Below, one piece after another: positions 1 through 7,463 of a DNA stretch of 17,390 nucleotides. A program made the translations under genes and the position numbers. The notes beneath the pieces were generated by a model. The model was not told where the DNA came from. It saw only the letters and a list, made by a program, of their open reading frames with translations, and did no database searches. The DNA comes from Bacteroidia bacterium (GTDB lineage Bacteria; Bacteroidota; Bacteroidia; UKL13-3): positions 6,548 to 23,937 of the forward strand of contig JACFNJ010000010.1 in the NCBI GenBank assembly GCA_019454865.1. The letters run 5' to 3'. Positions within the stretch are counted from its first letter, which is position 1, and the number at the start of each line of letters is the position of its first letter.

Positions 1-1580
1 TAGATATGAAAAAATTTATTACCAAAAATCCGCAAGTTGTGGATGCGGTAATGAATGATGAAATAAAGTTTCATCCGGCAAACATGAAAAATACATACAA
101 ACACTGGATGGATAACATCAAAGATTGGTGCATTAGCAGGCAACTGTGGTGGGGGCAACAAATACCGGCATGGTATGATGAAGAAGGAAATTTTGTAGTA
201 GCTAAAACACACGCTGCCGCAATGAATAAATACAAAAAGACTTATCCGAACAAAAATGTTACAAACTTAAAGCAAGATGAAGATGTATTAGATACATGGT
301 TTTCCTCATGGCTTTGGCCTATTAGTGTTTTTGATGGATTTGAAGGTTTTGAGGGAGGTAAAATAAAATCAAACCAAGCAGATATTAAGTATTATTACCC
401 AACAAACGATTTGGTAACCGCACCTGAGATTATGTTTTTTTGGGTGGCACGTATGATAATGGCAGGTTATGAGTGGATGGGACAAAAACCTTTCAGCAAT
501 GTTTATTACACCGGAATAGTAAGAGATAAGCAACGTAGAAAGATGAGTAAGTCGCTTGGTAACTCTCCCGACCCATTGGATTTAATTGCAAAGTATGGGG
601 CAGATGGAGTTCGTATGGGAATGTTGCTTAGCTCGCCAGCAGGTAATGATATTTTGTTTGATGAAAGCCAAGTAGAGCAAGGACGTAATTTTGCCAATAA
701 GATTTGGAATGCTTTTCGATTATTAAATGGATTGGAAGTAGTATCGGATGATAAAATTGAAAAGCAAATATTGGACTCAAATCAATTGAGTGCCGATTGG
801 TTTGCAGGCAGACTAAACGCCATTTATACAGAAATTCAAACCAAATACAAAGAGTATAAGCTAAGTGAAGTATTAATGAGTATTTACAAGCTAATTTGGG
901 ATGATTTCTGTTCGTGGTATTTGGAAATGATTAAGCCAGAATACGGTAAACCAATAAACGAAACAGCATATAAGCAAGCAATTCATTTTTTTGATGAGTT
1001 GATGCGTTTGTTGCATCCATTTATGCCATTTATTACCGAAGAAGTTTGGCAAAATATCGCAACTCGCCAGCAAGACGAATCCATTTGTGTTGCTACATAT
1101 CCAATTGTAGTAAATAGCGCAGTTAAGCAAATACAATTGAACAATGTTTTTGAGTTAATTCAACAAATAAGGAATCTTAGAAACAGCAAAGGCATAAGCC
1201 CGAAAGAAGCTTTTGCTATTGCTATTAAAACTGATAACAAATCGCATTATACCGATTGTTTATATTTGATACAAAAATTAGCAAATGTAAATGCAATTAC
1301 TTTTGTTGATGGAAAACAAGATGGTGCTATACTATTACCTGTAAATACGGATGAAGTTTTTGCATTTTTAAATTTACAAATTGATGTTGAAGCCGAGAAA
1401 ATAAAACTGAATAAAGAAATTGAATATTTACTTGGTTTTATGAAATCAGTTGATGCAAAACTTGCAAATGAAAAATTTGTAGCCAATGCAAAACCGGAAT
1501 TGGTAGAAAAAGAGCGCCAGAAGAAGGCAGATGCAGAAGCAAAACTTGCTGTTTTGTATAGTAACTTAAAAGGATTGTAA
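1..1580 (+). CDS. valS: Valyl-tRNA synthetase, C-terminal part (5' end outside window)
   Basis: Class I aminoacyl-tRNA synthetase that charges tRNA-Val in the cytoplasm. The reading frame is open to the left edge (a GAT codon precedes the first visible ATG at 6), so that ATG is internal. Visible in order: the CISRQLWWGQ motif that follows the editing domain (about 100-170), the class I signature KMSKS at 540-554 followed by LGNSPDP, the helical anticodon-binding domain (about 670-1140), and a lysine/glutamate-rich C-terminal coiled coil (about 1390-1575) typical of ValRS. The HIGH motif and the CP1 editing domain must lie upstream; about 525 residues of an enzyme that is usually near 870-950 are present. 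It ends with TAA just before a hairpin terminator and converges on the thiolase gene. The KMSKS context and the C-terminal arm separate it from IleRS and LeuRS. Confidence 0.97.
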   Translation, partial: DMKKFITKNPQVVDAVMNDEIKFHPANMKNTYKHWMDNIKDWCISRQLWWGQQIPAWYDEEGNFVVAKTHAAAMNKYKKTYPNKNVTNLKQDEDVLDTWFSSWLWPISVFDGFEGFEGGKIKSNQADIKYYYPTNDLVTAPEIMFFWVARMIMAGYEWMGQKPFSNVYYTGIVRDKQRRKMSKSLGNSPDPLDLIAKYGADGVRMGMLLSSPAGNDILFDESQVEQGRNFANKIWNAFRLLNGLEVVSDDKIEKQILDSNQLSADWFAGRLNAIYTEIQTKYKEYKLSEVLMSIYKLIWDDFCSWYLEMIKPEYGKPINETAYKQAIHFFDELMRLLHPFMPFITEEVWQNIATRQQDESICVATYPIVVNSAVKQIQLNNVFELIQQIRNLRNSKGISPKEAFAIAIKTDNKSHYTDCLYLIQKLANVNAITFVDGKQDGAILLPVNTDEVFAFLNLQIDVEAEKIKLNKEIEYLLGFMKSVDAKLANEKFVANAKPELVEKERQKKADAEAKLAVLYSNLKGL

Positions 1581-1593
1581 TATTAGTATAAAC

Positions 1594-1625
1594 AAAAAAG
1601 ACCGCAAATGTTTGCAGTCTTTTTT
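1594..1625. terminator. Bidirectional rho-independent terminator between convergent genes
   Basis: A 15-base inverted repeat, six A's then GACCGCAAA against TTTGCAGTC then six T's, with one mismatch. On the plus strand the stem carries one C-A mismatch and ends in a T run. On the minus strand the same position is a G-T wobble, so the hairpin is slightly better in the thiolase direction. It lies 13 bases after the valS stop and 17 bases from the thiolase stop, so it can end both transcripts. Confidence 0.85.
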
Positions 1626-1642
1626 GCTTATAGTTTGATGAA

Positions 1643-2821
1643 TTAAACTTTCTTAATTGCAATTGCTGATGCTCCACCACCACCATTGCAAATACCAATT
1701 ACACCAACATTTCCACCTTCGTTGTGCAAAATAGTAGTAAGAGTAATTAGGATACGGCAACCACTATTTCCTAATGCATGTCCTAATGCAATTGCTCCAC
1801 CATAAACGTTTACTTTTTTACTATCTACATTTAGTAAACGGTTATTTATTAATCCTACAACAGCAAATGCTTCATTAAATTCAAAGTAGTCAACATCTTT
1901 AATGTCGATGTTAGCCATTTTTAATGCTTTTGGTACTGCCAATGATGGAGCAGTAGTAAACCATTCCGGTGCATGTGCTGCATCGCCAAAACCAATAATT
2001 TGAGCCAATGGTTTTATGCCAAGTTCTTTAACCTTTTTACCACTCATTAAAACTACCGCACTTGCACCATCACTTAATGGCGAAGCATTAGCAGCAGTAA
2101 TTGAGCCATTTTTGTCAAACACAGGTTTCAATGTTTTTAATTTATCAAAATTAACTTTGGTATATTGCTCATCTTCTTTTAACAGGATAGGGTCTTTGCC
2201 GCGTACAGGTATTTCTACCGGAATTATTTCTGCATCAAAAGCCTTTTTATCAAAAGCCGCTTTAGCTTTTGTGTAACTTTCAATTGCAAACTGGTCTTGC
2301 TCTTCGCGAGTAATATTGTGTTCACGTGCACACAATTCACCTGCATTTCCCATGTGAAAGTCTTTGTACACATCCCATAAACCATCTTTTACTAATCCAT
2401 CAGTTATTTGTCCGTGTCCTAAGCGATATCCATTTCGTGCTTTATCCAGATAATACGGCACATTACTCATGCTTTCCATACCTCCTGCTACTACTATATC
2501 ATTTTGCCCATTCATAATGGTTTGGGCTCCAAGCATAATTGCTTTACTACCTGATGCACATACTTTGTTAATTGTAGTTGATGGAACTGTATTGGGAATT
2601 CCGGCTGCTATCATTGCTTGTGTTGCCGGTGCTTGTCCTACATTTGCACTTAGCACATTTCCCATAAAAACTTCATTTACTAAATCTCCCGTAATATTGG
2701 CTTTTTGCAATGCGCCTTTTATTGCTATTGCACCTAATTGTGGTGCTGTAAATCCTGCTAATGCACCTCCAAAACAACCTACCGGGGTTCTTCCCATCGA
2801 AACGATAAAAACTTCTTTCAT
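1643..2821 (-). CDS. Acetyl-CoA C-acetyltransferase (thiolase)
   Basis: Thiolase-family enzyme of 392 residues that condenses two acetyl-CoA to acetoacetyl-CoA or cleaves acetoacetyl-CoA. It carries the full catalytic set at the positions used in the well-studied Zoogloea enzyme: nucleophile Cys88 in NKVCASGSKA, Asn316 in NEAF, His348 in GGAIALGHALG, and Cys378 in ICNGGGGAS. The ICNGGGG ending resembles mitochondrial ACAT1 and argues for a biosynthetic or ketone-type thiolase (AtoB/ThlA/ACAT class) rather than a long-chain FadA. Length matches the family. Position 349 is Ala where thiolases usually have Pro after the catalytic His. The start is the only good ATG before the conserved N-terminal strand. 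It stands alone, not in a beta-oxidation operon, and has a candidate promoter box 60 bases upstream. Substrate range is inferred. Confidence 0.93.
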   Translation of the reverse strand: MKEVFIVSMGRTPVGCFGGALAGFTAPQLGAIAIKGALQKANITGDLVNEVFMGNVLSANVGQAPATQAMIAAGIPNTVPSTTINKVCASGSKAIMLGAQTIMNGQNDIVVAGGMESMSNVPYYLDKARNGYRLGHGQITDGLVKDGLWDVYKDFHMGNAGELCAREHNITREEQDQFAIESYTKAKAAFDKKAFDAEIIPVEIPVRGKDPILLKEDEQYTKVNFDKLKTLKPVFDKNGSITAANASPLSDGASAVVLMSGKKVKELGIKPLAQIIGFGDAAHAPEWFTTAPSLAVPKALKMANIDIKDVDYFEFNEAFAVVGLINNRLLNVDSKKVNVYGGAIALGHALGNSGCRILITLTTILHNEGGNVGVIGICNGGGGASAIAIKKV

Positions 2822-2881
2822 TTTATACTTGTTAATTTATTTAATAGCGAATATGAATAATAGCCCATATTCAAGCGGACA

Positions 2882-2889
2882 CAAATGTA
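2882..2889 (-). promoter_or_regulatory. Candidate -7 box (TACATTTG) for the thiolase gene
   Basis: Read on the minus strand this is TACATTTG, an exact match to the Bacteroidota -7 consensus TAnnTTTG, 60 bases before the thiolase ATG. No clear TTG -33 element is seen at the usual distance, so confidence is moderate. The rest of the 2822-3057 gap holds no gene that I can support. Confidence 0.45.
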
Positions 2890-3013
2890 TTAAAATATTT
2901 CAATCCATGTATGTACATTATTGCTTTTTGCGTATGACTTTTTTTAGCTTAATTTGATATTAGGTATCTAAATTTTTCTCAGAAAAAATAACATAATGAC
3001 ATTGCATAATGAG

Positions 3014-3045
3014 TTGTGAAAATAGTAATGAAGTAAATAACTTTG
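3014..3045 (+). promoter_or_regulatory. Candidate promoter (TTG, 21-base spacer, TAACTTTG) for the class IV aminotransferase
   Basis: TTG at 3014-3016 and TAACTTTG at 3038-3045 are separated by 21 bases, fitting the Bacteroidota -33/-7 layout. The box overlaps the TTG codon at 3043 that is the farthest upstream possible start, which argues that translation begins instead at the ATG at 3058, 12 bases after the box. Confidence 0.6.
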
Positions 3046-3057
3046 ATAAACAGAAGT

Positions 3058-3816
3058 ATGGGGCAAAATAGAGCTTTTATATATGGTGATTTGTTGTTTG
3101 AAACCGTACGAACAATTGATGGTGTTCCTCAATTGGCTAAGTTTCATGCAGAGCGAGTAGCTAAAAGTGCTGCATTATTAGAAATGGAATTGCCTACGCA
3201 TTGGGGTGAAAGTTTTTTTAAAGATTTAATATACGCTCATGCACCGGTAGGAAATAAACGTGTGCGATTAGTTATTAGCCGATTTGCAACAGGTTTTTAT
3301 ATGCCATCTGCTAACGAAGTTGCTTTTTCAACCGAGGCATGGGAGTATGAAAGTAAAAGCAGAACAATCGAGAAGTTAGGTATTTATACAGCAAGTTATA
3401 AACCTTGTACTTTTATTTCAAATCTCAAATGTGGCAATGCATTAGTGCCTGTAATGGCTTCTAAGTTTGCCAAAGCAAAAGGTTTTGATGATGTACTGTT
3501 ATTAAACGAACATGGTAGAATAGCTGAAGCTACAAGCAGCAATATTTTTGTAGTGAAGAATAAAACTATACTCACACCCGCATTACGTGAAGCACCTGTG
3601 GAGGGCGTTATGCGAAGATGGATTATTGAAAATGCTCCCAAATTGGGATATGTTGTAAATGAAACTGAACTTACAATAGAGCAATTAAAACAAGCAGATG
3701 AGTGCTTTTTAACAAATGCTATTAACGGTATAGTATCAGTAAATAATTTGTTGGATAAAAAATTTAAGAATAAAGTTTCAATTAATTTTCAGCGATTGTT
3801 TGAAAATGAAGGGTAG
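3058..3816 (+). CDS. Class IV aminotransferase / aminodeoxychorismate lyase-like PLP enzyme
   Basis: Fold-type IV PLP enzyme of 252 residues. The N-terminus carries the family motif YGDLLFETVR (residues 9-18). The PLP Schiff-base lysine is Lys124 in SNLKCGNAL, followed by DDVLLLNEHGRIAEATSSN (about 144-162) with the conserved Glu157, and then TPALREAPVEGVMR (about 173-186). The family covers branched-chain aminotransferase, D-amino acid transferase and 4-amino-4-deoxychorismate lyase (PabC, p-aminobenzoate for folate). The short length and the TP...GVMR segment resemble PabC most, but these subgroups are hard to separate by eye and no pabA or pabB gene is nearby. An in-frame TTG at 3043 would add five residues, but the predicted promoter box overlaps it, so the ATG is preferred. 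It is a single-gene unit facing the minus-strand coaE gene. Confidence 0.85.
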   Translation: MGQNRAFIYGDLLFETVRTIDGVPQLAKFHAERVAKSAALLEMELPTHWGESFFKDLIYAHAPVGNKRVRLVISRFATGFYMPSANEVAFSTEAWEYESKSRTIEKLGIYTASYKPCTFISNLKCGNALVPVMASKFAKAKGFDDVLLLNEHGRIAEATSSNIFVVKNKTILTPALREAPVEGVMRRWIIENAPKLGYVVNETELTIEQLKQADECFLTNAINGIVSVNNLLDKKFKNKVSINFQRLFENEG

Positions 3817-3971
3817 ATAATGGTTTGTATTTGTTTGAATCATTTAGTGAAAAAGAAGAAGGATTAAAGATTCTTTGTTTTGGAGAATGTTTTAGCAGTA
3901 ACAATTATAATAGTTATTTGTAAGTAAAATGAAACACTTAATGTACAATCAAAATAATGTGTAAAGAGATT
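3817..3971. other. Convergent intergenic gap, no gene seen
   Basis: 155 AT-rich bases between the aminotransferase stop and the coaE stop. Only a weak imperfect hairpin is visible (ATTCT/AGAAT around 3868-3890) and no strong T-tailed terminator; nothing else can be supported. Confidence 0.5.
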
Positions 3972-4559
3972 CTACGTTTTCCAAATTTGGTCTAATAGTA
4001 AAACCTGCGGTAGCAATGGTGTTTTGCCGTCATTTAGTATAATATAATCTGCTGCTGCATTTTTTATATCATCGGGTAGTTGGTTTTTAATGCGGTTAAT
4101 TACAGATTCTCGGTCAATATTATCTCGCTGTTTAGTTCGTGAAATGCGTACCTCCATTGGTGCATCAATGGTTACAATTGCATCTAAATCCAAATACGAT
4201 TTACTTTCAAATAATAATGCTGCTTCTTTAATAATGTAAGTGCATTTTTGTTGATTGTACCATTCGAAAAAATCATGAAATACAATTGGATGAACAATTT
4301 GGTTTAATGCATTAATCGCATCTTTATTGGTAAAAGCAATTGCAGCTATGTGTTTACGGTTAAGAGTATTATTTTGGTATGCATTTTTACCAAAAATTGC
4401 AATTACATTTTTACGAATTTCGGTATTGTTTTGCATCAGCCATTTTGCACGCTCATCAGCCTGATATACCGGAATTGCAAGGTGCTCAAATATTTTTGTA
4501 ACAGTAGTTTTACCACTTCCAATTCCGCCTGTAATACCTATTTTTAACGGTTTGTTCAT
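3972..4559 (-). CDS. coaE: Dephospho-CoA kinase
   Basis: Catalyses the last step of coenzyme A synthesis, ATP-dependent phosphorylation of the 3'-hydroxyl of the ribose of dephospho-CoA. The 195-residue length is typical. The P-loop GGIGSGKT occupies residues 11-18, and the following YQADERAK segment (32-39) supplies the family's conserved Asp35 and Arg37. KEAALLFES and the R-rich lid segment RISRTKQRDNI are also family features, as is the C-terminal YIILNDG. It is downstream of the cystathionine beta-synthase-like gene with a 17-base gap and no promoter box between them, so the two are probably cotranscribed. The operon shares no obvious pathway beyond cysteine being the thiol donor in CoA synthesis, which is an inference. 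Confidence 0.95.
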   Translation of the reverse strand: MNKPLKIGITGGIGSGKTTVTKIFEHLAIPVYQADERAKWLMQNNTEIRKNVIAIFGKNAYQNNTLNRKHIAAIAFTNKDAINALNQIVHPIVFHDFFEWYNQQKCTYIIKEAALLFESKSYLDLDAIVTIDAPMEVRISRTKQRDNIDRESVINRIKNQLPDDIKNAAADYIILNDGKTPLLPQVLLLDQIWKT

Positions 4560-4576
4560 TAATGGAAAACATTCAG

Positions 4577-5938
4577 CTAAACAATTGCATCTATTATATC
4601 TTGTTTTGTTATGATGTGTATATCGCCTATTAAGGTTTTAACTAATACGGCATTGTTTTCTTTGTTTATCAATTTCGAAATTTCTTCAACCGGACTTTCA
4701 GCATGAACAAATGGAAAAGCAGCTTGCATAATTTCACTTACTTTAGCATTTCTTAATTCAGCATTTTCTAATAGTTTGCTATACACGTGTGAATCGTTAA
4801 GCGAGCCTACAAACTCTCCTTCATTGTTTAAAATAGGTATTTGCGAAATATCAAATTTGCGCATTTTATTTATTACATCATTAATCAGGTCGGTATCTTT
4901 AGCGGTAACTAATTTCAGGTGTTTGTGTCCTTCTATTAAGTCGGTAGCTTTGGGTGATGTGTTTACCAAGAAACCTCTATCGCGCATCCAATCATCATTA
5001 AACATTTTGCCCAAATATCTTGTTCCATGGTCATGAAAAATTACAACTACAACATCATCCTTTTTAAACATGTTACGCATTTGCATTAAACCTGCCATTG
5101 CGCTACCTGCTGAGTTGCCAACAAATATACCTTCTTCACGCGGTATTCTGCGTGTCATTATTGCCGCATCTTTATCGGTTACTTTTTCAAAGTGATCAAT
5201 AATTGAAAAATCTACATTTTGTGGCAAAAAATCTTCACCTATTCCTTCCGTTATATACGGATAAATCTCATTCTTATCAAATATTCCGGTTTCTTTATAT
5301 TTTTTAAAAACCGAACCATAAGTATCAATACCTAAAACCTTAATGTTAGGATTTTTTTCTTTTAAATATCTTCCTGTTCCGCAAATTGTACCACCGGTTC
5401 CAACACCTACTACCAAGTGAGTAATTTTACCTTGTGTTTGTTCCCATATCTCCGGTCCGGTTTGTTCATAATGTGCCTGGGAGTTGCTCAAGTTATCGTA
5501 TTGGTTGGGTTTCCATGAGTTAGGAATTTCTTTTTCTAATCGGGATGATACGGAATAATACGAGCGAGGGTCTTCCGGATCAACATTTGTAGGACATACA
5601 ATTACTTCGGCATTAAATGCTCTTAATGCATCTACTTTTTCTTTGCTTTGCTTATCGGTGGTGGTAAATACGCAGTGGTATCCTTTAATTACAGATGCAA
5701 TAGCTAATCCCATTCCGGTATTTCCGCTGGTTCCTTCAATAATGGTATAGCCGGGTTTTAATTTACCTGCTTTCTCTGCATCTTCTATCATTTTCAGAGC
5801 CATTCTGTCTTTAATGGAATTTCCCGGATTTGTTGTTTCAATTTTTGCTAATACAGTACAAGGCAAATCTTTTGTAATTTTATTAATTTTTACCAATGGT
5901 GTATTGCCAATGGTTTCTAAAATATTGTTATACCACAT
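4577..5938 (-). CDS. cbs: Cystathionine beta-synthase-like PLP enzyme with tandem CBS domains
   Basis: Fold-type II PLP enzyme of 453 residues that performs beta-replacement on serine or a serine ester, making cystathionine or cysteine. The catalytic core (about 1-325) shows the PLP lysine Lys43 in NPGNSIKDRMA, the substrate loop TSGNTG (70-75), and the phosphate-binding GTGGT (180-184). The EGIGEDFLP and HDHGTRYLGKMFNDDWM segments are CBS-type rather than CysK-type. Residues about 335-453 form two CBS domains, usually regulatory nucleotide or S-adenosylmethionine binders. The N-terminal heme domain of animal CBS is absent, as in other bacterial and yeast forms. The start is firm: the next Met is beyond the PLP lysine. 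A perfect -7 promoter box ends only five bases before the ATG. The preferred substrate is not decided by the sequence. Confidence 0.9.
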   Translation of the reverse strand: MWYNNILETIGNTPLVKINKITKDLPCTVLAKIETTNPGNSIKDRMALKMIEDAEKAGKLKPGYTIIEGTSGNTGMGLAIASVIKGYHCVFTTTDKQSKEKVDALRAFNAEVIVCPTNVDPEDPRSYYSVSSRLEKEIPNSWKPNQYDNLSNSQAHYEQTGPEIWEQTQGKITHLVVGVGTGGTICGTGRYLKEKNPNIKVLGIDTYGSVFKKYKETGIFDKNEIYPYITEGIGEDFLPQNVDFSIIDHFEKVTDKDAAIMTRRIPREEGIFVGNSAGSAMAGLMQMRNMFKKDDVVVVIFHDHGTRYLGKMFNDDWMRDRGFLVNTSPKATDLIEGHKHLKLVTAKDTDLINDVINKMRKFDISQIPILNNEGEFVGSLNDSHVYSKLLENAELRNAKVSEIMQAAFPFVHAESPVEEISKLINKENNAVLVKTLIGDIHIITKQDIIDAIV

Positions 5939-5943
5939 GGTGG

Positions 5944-5951
5944 CAAATATA
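5944..5951 (-). promoter_or_regulatory. -7 box (TATATTTG) five bases before the CBS-like gene
   Basis: On the minus strand TATATTTG is followed by CCACC and the ATG. A TTTC lies about 21 bases upstream where a TTTG/TTG -33 element is expected. Transcription starting a few bases after the box would begin at or next to the ATG, giving a leaderless messenger. The divergent 116-base gap up to 6055 also has to hold the AMP nucleosidase promoter, for which only a one-mismatch box (TAACTTTT, 6014-6021) is seen. Confidence 0.6.
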
Positions 5952-6054
5952 AGTTTATCTTGCTAAATCGTAGAAATGCGTATTCTATTTTATTTCATCG
6001 GTTGCTTTTTGTTTAACTTTTCAGATACTTGTAAACAGATATAATACAAACAGT

Positions 6055-6828
6055 ATGAAAACAAAAGAAGAAATAGTAAAAGACTGGCTACCTCGATACA
6101 CCGGACGACCATTGCATGAATTTGGCGAATATATATTGCTTACCAATTTTGATAATTATATTGAAATGTTTGCCACCAAATTTGGAGTTGAGATACTTGG
6201 AAAAGACAAACCCATGCAAAGCGCAACAGCCGAAAATATAACGATAATTAATTTTGGAATGGGTAGTGCTATGGCAGCTACTGTTATGGATTTGTTATCA
6301 GCGGTTACACCTAAGGCTGTATTGTTTTTGGGCAAATGTGGTGGCTTAAAAAAGAATACACAAATTGGCGATTTAATATTACCAATAGCAGCTATACGTG
6401 GCGAAGGTACTACTAATGATTATTTAGTGCCTGAGGTGCCGGCATTGCCTTCATTTCGTTTGCAAAAAGCTGTTTCGGCAAGTATTGTTCAGCATAAAAA
6501 AGATTATTGGACGGGTACGGTTTATACAACTAACAGGCGGGTTTGGGAGCATGATGAAAAATTTAAAGAGTATTTGCGCAATACGCGGGCAATGGGTATT
6601 GATATGGAAACTGCTACATTGTTTGTTGTAGGTTTTACCAACAAAATACCAAAAGGTGCATTGTTATTAGTAAGCGATAATCCAATGATACCGGAAGGAA
6701 TTAAAACATCCGAATCGGACAAAAAAGTAACTGCACAATTTGCACAACAACATTTAGCAATTGGTATTGATGCATTAATAGAATTACGAGATTCCGGTGA
6801 ATCTGTTAAGCATTTACGGTTTGAGTAA
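6055..6828 (+). CDS. amn: AMP nucleosidase (short Bacteroidota-type)
   Basis: Member of the purine nucleoside phosphorylase/nucleosidase superfamily, 257 residues, predicted to hydrolyse AMP to adenine and ribose 5-phosphate in the cytoplasm. Seen: a glycine-rich INFGMGSAMAA strand-loop (65-75) and GKCGG (93-97), both part of the phosphate and ribose site. The purine-binding MGIDMETATLF (180-190) with Glu185, and the catalytic Asp208 in VSDNP, are also present. It lacks the extra N-terminal domain of the E. coli enzyme (about 480 residues) and fits the shorter AMN-like group common in Bacteroidota. Uridine phosphorylase is an alternative from the same fold, but the RRVWEHDEKF region fits AMN better. 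It diverges from the CBS-like gene. Confidence 0.85.
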   Translation: MKTKEEIVKDWLPRYTGRPLHEFGEYILLTNFDNYIEMFATKFGVEILGKDKPMQSATAENITIINFGMGSAMAATVMDLLSAVTPKAVLFLGKCGGLKKNTQIGDLILPIAAIRGEGTTNDYLVPEVPALPSFRLQKAVSASIVQHKKDYWTGTVYTTNRRVWEHDEKFKEYLRNTRAMGIDMETATLFVVGFTNKIPKGALLLVSDNPMIPEGIKTSESDKKVTAQFAQQHLAIGIDALIELRDSGESVKHLRFE

Positions 6829-6907
6829 AATGTGTATTTTTTATATCTGTTAAGTACGATTTTCCTGGTATGTGAATTAATTGTGCAGTATCTCAGTATT
6901 GTAGGGT

Positions 6908-6915
6908 TAAATTTG
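6908..6915 (+). promoter_or_regulatory. -7 box (TAAATTTG) for the DUF458 gene
   Basis: Exact TAnnTTTG, 22 bases before the ATG at 6938. The nearest TTG (6881-6883) is 24 bases upstream of the box, slightly long for a -33 element. It lies in the 109-base gap after the AMP nucleosidase gene, implying separate transcription. Confidence 0.5.
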
Positions 6916-6937
6916 ATTTACTAAATACTACCGATAC

Positions 6938-7438
6938 ATGAAAGCCAATTACCAAAGTGCACCTTTATTGTGGCGCAGATTTAACGGACAAACAATAGAT
7001 AAGCCGATAGTGGAAGAAGTAGAACGGTTATTAATTGATGAAATTAAAAAAGGCAATTCATTAAAAGTTTGTATTGGTACCGATTCGCAGGTTTATGGCA
7101 GCACTACGGAATTTGCAACGGTAATTGTTTTTTTACGTAAGCAACACGGAGGCTTTATGCTTATATGCAATGAAGTTTCAAAGCAAAAACTTTCAATAAA
7201 AGAACGCATGTTACTTGAAGTATCAAAATCCATAGATATAGCCTACCAATTATGCCATCTGTTGGATGAGTATCAGGTAGAACTTGAAGTACATGCAGAT
7301 ATTAATACCAGCCCAAATTTTAAATCCAATACTGCACTTAATGAAGCCATGGGTTATATATTAGGAATGGGCTTTGTATTTAAGGCCAAACCCGATGCAT
7401 TTGCCAGCTCGTATTGTGCAAACAGAATGGTGCATTAA
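6938..7438 (+). CDS. YkuK-like RNase H-fold protein (DUF458 family)
   Basis: 166-residue protein of the DUF458/YkuK family, which has a ribonuclease H-like fold; no activity is well established for the family. Acidic residues at the places expected for a metal site are visible: Asp49 in CIGTDSQ, Glu94 in ERMLLEV, Asp121 in HADINT, and Asp153 near the C-terminus in KPDAFASSYCANR. No signal peptide or membrane segment, so cytoplasmic. It is followed after 25 bases by the 134-residue gene. An RNA- or DNA-cleaving role is an inference from the fold. Confidence 0.8.
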   Translation: MKANYQSAPLLWRRFNGQTIDKPIVEEVERLLIDEIKKGNSLKVCIGTDSQVYGSTTEFATVIVFLRKQHGGFMLICNEVSKQKLSIKERMLLEVSKSIDIAYQLCHLLDEYQVELEVHADINTSPNFKSNTALNEAMGYILGMGFVFKAKPDAFASSYCANRMVH

Positions 7439-7451
7439 CCTTATAAATAAT

Positions 7452-7459
7452 TAATTTTG
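7452..7459 (+). promoter_or_regulatory. -7 box (TAATTTTG) four bases before the 134-residue gene
   Basis: Exact TAnnTTTG followed by TGCC and the ATG at 7464. Transcription from this box would begin at or within the start codon. There is no clear TTG at the usual upstream spacing, so the gene may be served mainly by read-through from 6938. Confidence 0.45.
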
Positions 7460-7463
7460 TGCC

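Noticed and set aside
1438..1698. Minus-strand open frame across the valS end and the thiolase end
   Set aside because: It runs through the terminator hairpin and overlaps both real genes in other frames; composition is unlike a real protein here.
2469..2957. 162-codon open frame on the plus strand over the thiolase gene
   Set aside because: It lies mostly antisense to a well-conserved thiolase frame and has no recognisable domain; the protein reads as a shadow of the coding strand.
6040..6045. TATAAT upstream of the AMP nucleosidase gene as a sigma-70 type -10 box
   Set aside because: No TTGACA-like element at 16-18 bases upstream, and Bacteroidota use a different consensus; TATAAT is common by chance in this base composition.
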